A stretch of DNA of 64,000 nucleotides, from the NCBI RefSeq assembly GCF_020921035.1, contig NC_063151.1, forward strand, positions 21,582,934 to 21,646,933, in the 5' to 3' direction. Positions 58,021 through 64,000 of this stretch are shown one piece after another. The position numbers were made by a program, and so were the translations under genes. The notes under the pieces were generated by a model, which saw only the letters and a list, made by a program, of their open reading frames with translations, was not told where the DNA came from and searched no databases. How positions within the stretch are numbered: position 1 is the stretch's first letter; every line of letters begins with the position of its first letter. This DNA comes from Rhodamnia argentea (taxonomy: Eukaryota > Streptophyta > Magnoliopsida > Myrtales > Myrtaceae).

Positions 58021-58700
58021 GGCCTACGTGGCCTATTTTAATAGTATTTTAAATATTTTATTTTTTATTTTTTTCCTTTTTCTTCTTTCTTTCTTTCTTT
58101 CTTTCTCTTTCCTTTTTTTGTTCCTTCTTACTCCAACCGGCCGCCAAACCCAAGACCCCCTAGAGGCGAGGGCCGGCGAGGACCTCACCGACCTCTGGCA
58201 AAACTCACACCCGCCATCCACTGGCCCTTTCCACATAAAAGGGGGGATCTTTTGTTATAACAGAAGCAAAAGTGATGTGGATTATTCAAGAATCTAAGTC
58301 AATTTGCTTTATAAAAAGAAGATTACTAAACTTCTGTGAAATGGTTTCACGAAATTCAACCAATTGTCTTGATCGTGAGATATAATTGAAAAATAGGAAT
58401 CCGTGTTATCAAAAGATTTCTTGTGATTATTTTTAGTATGAAATGAATCAATCATCCACTTTGGTATCTTACTGTAGTAAAATGGTGATATTGTTCCTCC
58501 ATACCTCATCGGCCTCTGGTGAAACTCGCTAATGGCCAGGTTGAGATTCACTAGAGGCTGGTGAGGTCGAGCGGAAGAAATAAATTGACACAAATACAAA
58601 ATATTTAGGATTGAATTGACAAAAAAAAAAAAACCTTGGGCACTGAATTGACATAATTATAATACGTTTAGGACTTTTTTTGGTAATTTTATATATTTTC
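58020..58700. mobile_element. Degenerate MULE-like element with GC-rich core
   Basis: T-rich sequence with (TTTC)n leads to a GC-rich module at 58130-58215 (GAGGGCCGGCGAGGACC). A second GC patch (58500-58575) and a right arm (58580-58680) follow, with 'ggattgaattgac... cactgaattgacat... gtttaggac', the wording of the 37642-38280 family. Confidence 0.5.
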
Positions 58701-58882
58701 TGAATATATATAACAAGTCAGCCCATATAAGTCTATAACTTATTTTGACAAGTCTAAGATGGACCAAACAGCCACTTCATAAAGCATAATGAAAACGTAG
58801 TCAAAAAGGAAATAATCAGTGCAAAACATGGAGAAACAAATTCATTCAAGAACAGGAAAATGGTCAACGAGATAAGAAATTA

Positions 58883-58883
<1 letters not shown>

Positions 58884-58917
<34 letters not shown>

Positions 58918-58932
58918 GAGAGAGAGAGAGAA
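58884..58932. repeat. (GA)n / (GACAGA)n microsatellite
   Basis: Near-perfect GA repeat interrupted by ACA units. Confidence 0.95.
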
Positions 58933-59689
58933 GGTAACAACTCAAAAGACGCTGAGATGGTAAATGTATTCACTCTCCTTGCTCAAAGCCACAAGTTTGA
59001 ATCAACAGACTTGCACATTCGCCTCTTGGAGGTCACATCCATGAAGGTTAACTGGCGTGTGTAGCACGAACGACTAATTGACTGCTTGAAGAGTCTCATA
59101 CTCCGGCATTAATTTTATATGTTAGTTCAACCTAAAATGTTCAATGTATATTTGAGTCTTGTTAGAGCATGCTCAAAAGACATTTGTTAAGTATGCTAAT
59201 TAAGTCTGATAAGAAAAAAGTATGCTAATTAATAAATAAATAACTTTTTCAAAATGATAGTTTGCAAATATTTCAAATAAGGTTGTAAAATGAAGCCGTT
59301 CTCTTAAAAGAAGATTCACGTGGATGTCGTCTCAAATAAAGCCATGAAATAGCCAATTTGGTCACATGACCATAGCCAGTGGAATTTTCGTCTTGTTCAT
59401 TTTTTCTTATTTTCTTCTTTTTCTCTCTTCTATCTTCTTCCTTCTACACTAAACTCCTCTACACCCAAACAAAACAAAAGTCTGATACCTCCACCCGCAA
59501 AGCTCGCCAAGAGAGAGTTCAAGTCCGAGTCCGTCTACTGATTCATTTGGACCCACCCACCTTCACTCAAAATATTAAGCCACTCAGCTATGCATTAACT
59601 AGGACATATTAACCATTGTATATCACGCTAGTTATCCAAGTTGTACAGTCTACACTAGACATTGTTTGGTCGGATTTATATACTTTTCT

Positions 59690-60350
59690 TCATGGCCTTG
59701 AGATTCCTTCTTGTGAAGAGCATCTCCATCTCTTCCAAGAACTTCCCTTTCGTCTTAGGCAATAAGAAATAGAAGAATCCTCAAAGCCGTCAAGATACAC
59801 AAGCAAACATGAAAAAGCTCTTGCTGATAGTTGTGGCTTTTGATATCGAGAGGAAGCTCATTGAGGCAATCGCGTTAATGAGCCGATTAACCGTGACACC
59901 GATGCTAGCCTCCCGAGCCCCTAGTTTCAACGGGAATATCTCCGAGTTATAAACCCACGTAACAAGGGTGATCTCGATTGATAAGAAGGTCGTGAACGTG
60001 TACGTGGGCACGATGCTTGAGACGAGAGCGCACAAGAATTATTCCATCGCATGCTCCACCATTGTCAAGCAAAACCCTAATCCAATTAGGGTGTTGGTGA
60101 TCCCTCCCGAGCTCACTACGAGCAATCTTTGTCGAACAAAATTATAACTATTATTATGATTGTGGTCTTTTTAAGTCCAACCTCAACTGTGACAAGCCAA
60201 AGCCTTTTTTTGTTGGTCATTCCGGCTTTCTTGAAAATCCGTGGGCTATAGAGGATGACTATTTCAATAAATGGATCCCAATTGTAGCCAACTAGATCCA
60301 TGGCATTGAGTACGAGGCCTTTAGCAAGAGCTCTTTCAAAAAACATTTAT
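59690..60350 (-). pseudogene. Polyol/monosaccharide transporter (PLT type), fragment 1
   Basis: The minus strand reads WDPFIEIVILYSPRIFKKAG, then VGLKKTTIIIIVIILFDK. After a frame change near 60040-60115 it reads ITLVTWVYNSEIFPLKLGA and VNRLINAIASMSFLSISKA. These match the loop-to-helix-12 half of plasma-membrane sugar alcohol/H+ symporters of the major facilitator superfamily (WVYSSEIFPLRLRAQGAS). The N-terminal half is missing. The 5' break lies just before the KELLL-like sequence and is the same as in fragment 4. Not functional. Confidence 0.88.
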
Positions 60351-60583
60351 TAAGTATGCTAATTAAAAAATAAGTAACTTTTTCAAATAATAGTTAGTGA
60401 ATATTTTGAATAAGAGCGTAAAGTGTAGCCATTCTCTTAGAAGAAGGTTCACGGTAGACGTTGTCTCAAATAAAGTCATGAAACAGCCAATTTAGTCACA
60501 TGACCACACACGGGGGAATTTTAGTCTTGGATCATTTTTTTCCCCTTCTAGTTCTCTCTTGTAATTTCTTCTTTTTATACTAA

Positions 60584-61418
60584 GGGTCCGCATGGTAACC
60601 ATTCTCATTCTCTGATTCTCATCCCAGAACAGTAAAAAATGAGAATACTGTTTGGTAACGTAAATAATTCTGATTCTGTTTTCAGAATCGGTTTTGGAGA
60701 ATCAGAATCGGTTTTAGAGTAAAATCCAGAAACAAAAAAAAGTTACTTCTAGAAAAAGAATGACTTTTGAAAATAGCAAACAGAATGAAATCTCATATCT
60801 CTCACTTTTTCCTTGTAATTTTCTTGTCATTTTTCCTCTCTACCTAATAAAAATAAAAATAATAAATAATAAATAATTTTTTAAAAAAATAACAAAAAAT
60901 TTAGAAAATCCTAAAAAATAGAAAAAGCTTAGATTATGCTAGTTTGACCTTATTTTCATAAAGTTGGATCTAAATTTCATAGATTTCACTCTCCTACAAA
61001 GAATATTGCAGAGAATAAGGGCAACCAACATGCATCCCGGTAGCCGTGCGTCACAAGATGTTTTTATGTATTTAGAAAACGCAACATTTAAAAAACTTTA
61101 AACATCATGTATTAAAATTTGTATTTCATTCATGACATGCTAAAAAATAATGTATTTTAAATTATTTGAGAGTGCATTGAAAATTAGTCTTTAATTTATG
61201 ATGAAATTTTATAAATTAACTGCATAGTTATTTGACTTAAATGAAAAAAATAGGGAAAGAATCATTTTTTTGAAACATAAATTTTGTGCAATTATCAAAC
61301 ACGTTCTGATTCTCTAAAACTCATTAAGTAACAGAATCAAAAAATTCATTTGAACCGGAATCGGTTTTTTCGGATCAAAATGAGAATCGGAGAATGAGAA
61401 TAGTTACCATGCAAGCCC
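60584..61418. mobile_element. Tourist-like MITE inside the left arm
   Basis: Inverted termini GGGTCCGCATGGTAACCATT and TTACCATGCAAGCCC are flanked by TAA on both sides (60581-60583, 61419-61421), a PIF/Harbinger target. The empty site TATACTAAGCTTCTCTACACCC can be read on the minus strand near 63098-63119 in the right arm. The 835-bp interior is AT-rich and non-coding. Confidence 0.88.
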
Positions 61419-61571
61419 TAAGTTTCTCTACATCCAAACAGAAGTCCGATACTTTTATCCGCAAAGATTGTCAAAAGGGAATTCAAGTTCGAGCCTGTCA
61501 ATATATTTAGTTGAACTACCTTCATTCAAAAGTTTAAATTATTGAGTTTTCCGCTAATTAAGTTAATTGCT

Positions 61572-62095
61572 TCACATCATACTAATCAAGAGCATCTCAA
61601 TACTTTTGTTCATGGCCTTGCGATTCCTTCTTGTGAAGAGCATCTCAATCCCTTCCAAAGACTTCCCTTTCGTCCCAGGCAATAAGAAATAAAAGATTCC
61701 CAGAGCCAACAAAGACACACAAGCAAACATGAATAAGCTACCGCCGATGGTTAGGGCTTTCGATATTGAGAGGAAGCTCATAGAGACAATCGCGTTCATG
61801 AACCAGTTCACCGCAATAGCGATGTTCACCTCCTTAGCCCTCGGCTTCAATGGGAATATCTTCAAGATATAAACCCACGTTATATGGGCAATCTCGATCA
61901 AGAAGGTCGCATATATGTACGTGGCCACGATGCTCGAGATAAAAGCCCGCAAGAATTGTTCTATCGCATGCTTCACCGTTGTCAAGCTAAACCCTAATCC
62001 GCTTAAGGCGATAGTGATCCCTCCTAAGCTCACTAAGAAAATTTTTGTCGAGCAAAATTATGACTATTATTATGAATGTCTTACTCCTAATTTGT
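61572..62095 (-). pseudogene. Polyol transporter (PLT type), fragment 2
   Basis: A 153-codon minus-strand frame (61572-62033) reads ITIALSGLGFSLTTVKHAIE, then IAHITWVYILKIFPLKPRA, FMNAIVSMSFLSISKALTIG and LLPGTKGKSLEGIEMLFTRR. This is helices 9-12 and the cytosolic C-terminus of the family. The start at 62093 is the inversion point, where FIIIVIILLDK is still visible in another frame. It is the least damaged of the four, but only a third of a ~500-residue transporter. Confidence 0.88.
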
Positions 62096-62099
62096 AATT

Positions 62100-62916
62100 T
62101 ATAGCAAGAAGTGGAAACCCAATTCCAAGACATAAAAATAGCAATTGGGATTGACGAGAATTGCAAGGACGATCTTGTCGAGCTTCCGAGGAAGACTCGC
62201 AGCAAAGGTGTGTGGAAAGAGCTCTTGCTAAAGTCCCCGGCCCTCAGTGCAATGGATCTTATTAGTTGCCATCGAGATACATTTCTTTGACCACGCAACG
62301 GGAATCAAACAATCATCCTCTACAACCCACAGATTTTGAAGAAAGCTGGAGTGACTAGCAAGAAAAGTCTTTGGGTTGCCACAATTGGTGTTGGACTTAC
62401 AAATATCACATTCATAATAATAGCCACAATTTTGCTCAACAAAAATTGCTTTTAGTGAGCTTAGAAGAGATCACCATCGGCTAAACCGGATTAGGATTTT
62501 TCTTGACAATGGTGACGCGTGTGATGGAACAATTCTTATGAGCTCTCGTTTCGAGCATCGTAGCCACGTACATTTATGCGAGCTTCTTCTCAATCAAGAT
62601 CACCCTTGTCACGTGAGTCTATAACTCGAAGATATTTCCGTTGAAGTTAATGGCTTAGGAGGTGAGCATCGGTGTCGCAATGAATCGGCTCATGAGCGCG
62701 ATTGTCGCGATGAGCTTCTTCTCGATATCGAAAGCCATAACCATTAGCAGGAGCTTATTCATGTTTGCTTGTATGTCCTTGTTGGCTCTAGGATTCTTTT
62801 ATTTCTCATCGCTTGAAACGGAAAGGAAGTCTTTGAAAGAGATTGAGATGCTCTTCACAAGAAGGAATCGTAAGGCCATAAACAAAGCCATAGAGATCCG
62901 GCCAAACAATGTCTAG
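62100..62916 (+). pseudogene. Polyol transporter (PLT type), fragment 3
   Basis: Starts in the central cytosolic loop (EVETQFQDIKIAIGIDENCK, then ELPRKTRSKGVWKELLLKSP). It continues through LYNPQILKKAGVTSKKSLWV with a stop at 62288-62290, further stops near 62451 and frameshifts, then an open C-terminal frame 62662-62916 (VAMNRLMSAIVAMSFFSISK). It lies head to head with fragment 2. Confidence 0.88.
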
Positions 62917-63340
62917 CGTAGATTGTATAACTTGGATAATTAGTATGGTGTGGAGCAGTTAATATATCTTAATTAGTGGCTAACTCAATAATTTAAGCTT
63001 TTGAGTGAAGGAATGTCTAATTGGATATGTTAACAGTTTTGAACTTGAGCTCCCTCTTGACGATCTTTATGGGTAAAAGTATCGGACTTCTATTTGGGTG
63101 TAGAGAAGCTTAGTATAAAAGGATAAGGTACAAGGGAGAAATAGAAAGAAAAAAAACAAGGAAAAAAATGACAGAAAAAAAAATTCTCCCGTCGGTGGTC
63201 ATGTGACTAAATTGGCCATTTCATGATCTTATTTGAGACAATGTCCACTATGAAGCTTCTTCTAAGAAGATGTCTTCACTTTACACCCTTATTTAAATAT
63301 ATTCACTAACCATTATTTTAAAAAGTTAATTAATACTTAA

Positions 63341-63660
63341 TAAATGTTTTTTGAAAGAACTCTTACTAAGGGCCTTACACTAAGTGTCATGGATATAGTT
63401 GGTTGCGGTTGGGATCCATTTATTTAAGTAGTCATCCTATACAGCACACGGATTTTCCAGAAAGCCGGAGTGAGTACCAAGAAAAGGCTCTTGCTTGCTA
63501 CAATTGGGATTGGCCTCAGAAAGACCACATTCAAAATAATACCACAACTTTGTTAGAACAAAGTTGGTAGCAGGAGATTGCTCCTAGTGAGCTCAAGAGG
63601 GATCACCATCGTCCTAACTAGACTAAGGTTTTGCTTGAACATCCTCTATGGTCAAGCTTT
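63341..63660 (+). pseudogene. Polyol transporter (PLT type), fragment 4
   Basis: Reads MDIVGCGWDPFI, a stop, VVILYSTRIFQKAGVSTKKR, LLLATIGIGLRKTTFKI, then a damaged GITIVLTRLRFCL. It begins at the same truncated junction as fragment 1 (TTTTTTGAAAGAACTCTT). The remaining C-terminal half is not found: homology fades near 63660. Confidence 0.82.
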
Positions 63661-64000
63661 TCACACAGCAATACGTAAAATTCTCCTTTCTCACCAAAAC
63701 ACAAAATGTTATCAATCGTAAATAATTACGAAATAATCATGTATGATACTATGTGTTAATACTAGTATATTGCGAAAGTTTCCAGTGTTTTGGGACAAGA
63801 TAAAGTCAATGCGTCCGATGCATATTTTCAATTAAATAAAAAGCAAAAATTAAAAGTCTATACAAACACGACCGTAAACTTCTAAATTCACAGCGCCAGT
63901 TCACGGACTAGCAAATTCTAGCGAGCTTCGCCAATGTAAATTTCCTAACATTAGCAAAAGTCCACTTAGTTTTATGAACTTTAAATGCATTCCTTCTTAG
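63661..64000. other. AT-rich end of window, no gene
   Basis: No gene or repeat structure is recognised. Confidence 0.5.

Larger units (their letters stand above)
59360..63660. repeat. Imperfect inverted repeat holding four transporter pseudogenes
   Basis: From the centre (about 62094-62404) outward, both arms read transporter 3' half, its 3' flank, an A/T-rich spacer, then a second truncated transporter. The left arm is 62093 down to about 59690 and the right arm about 62405 up to 63660. Flank phrases such as 'aagtccgatactttta' (61442) recur inverted at 63077. The left arm alone carries a MITE (60584-61418). Confidence 0.85.

Overview
The window looks like nuclear DNA of a dicot plant. The genes have short GT-AG introns, the intergenic DNA is AT-rich and full of microsatellites and small non-autonomous transposons, and the recognisable proteins are plant families: a two-domain fluoride exporter of the CrcB/FEX type, type III polyketide synthases (PKS), an NSP2-type GRAS factor and polyol-transporter pseudogenes. 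A myrtaceous tree such as Eucalyptus would fit, but that is inference and nothing in the window proves it.

Layout. (1) 1-15425 and about 25050-39751 are two copies of one segmental duplication. Copy A may begin before the window. Each copy carries, on the + strand, a six-exon FEX gene (3363-7049; 27544-31241), then an old transposon holding a pentatricopeptide (PPR) gene fragment, then a CHS-like PKS. Both FEX copies are intact (472 codons each after splicing). The PKS is intact only in copy B (35735-37252, 391 residues). In copy A (10734-12224) it is dead: stops in both exons, and a MITE piece replaces the start of exon 2. At least seven copy-specific length differences separate the copies, and several preserve the empty site in the other copy.

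(2) 15426-25049 separates the copies. Its most unusual part is 16021-18190, a tandem array in which pieces of a ubiquitin-fold protein alternate with copies of the RNase H 3' end of a LINE-type retrotransposon, including two 572-bp higher-order units. The rest is degenerate transposon DNA.

(3) 39752-52779 is gene-poor. It holds hAT-like and Mutator-like (MULE) elements, a nested insertion and a very short retroposed insertion.

(4) 52780-54498 is an NSP2-type GRAS gene with one intron and a conserved miR171-class target site. (5) 54499-59359 has no recognisable gene. (6) 59360-63660 is an inverted-repeat cluster of four broken polyol/monosaccharide transporter copies, with a Tourist-like MITE in one arm only.

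The genes do not form an obvious pathway. FEX exports fluoride, the PKS makes an unknown polyketide, and NSP2 is a transcription factor of symbiosis and strigolactone signalling. All homology calls come from reading the sequence. No database search, identity calculation or expression data were available.
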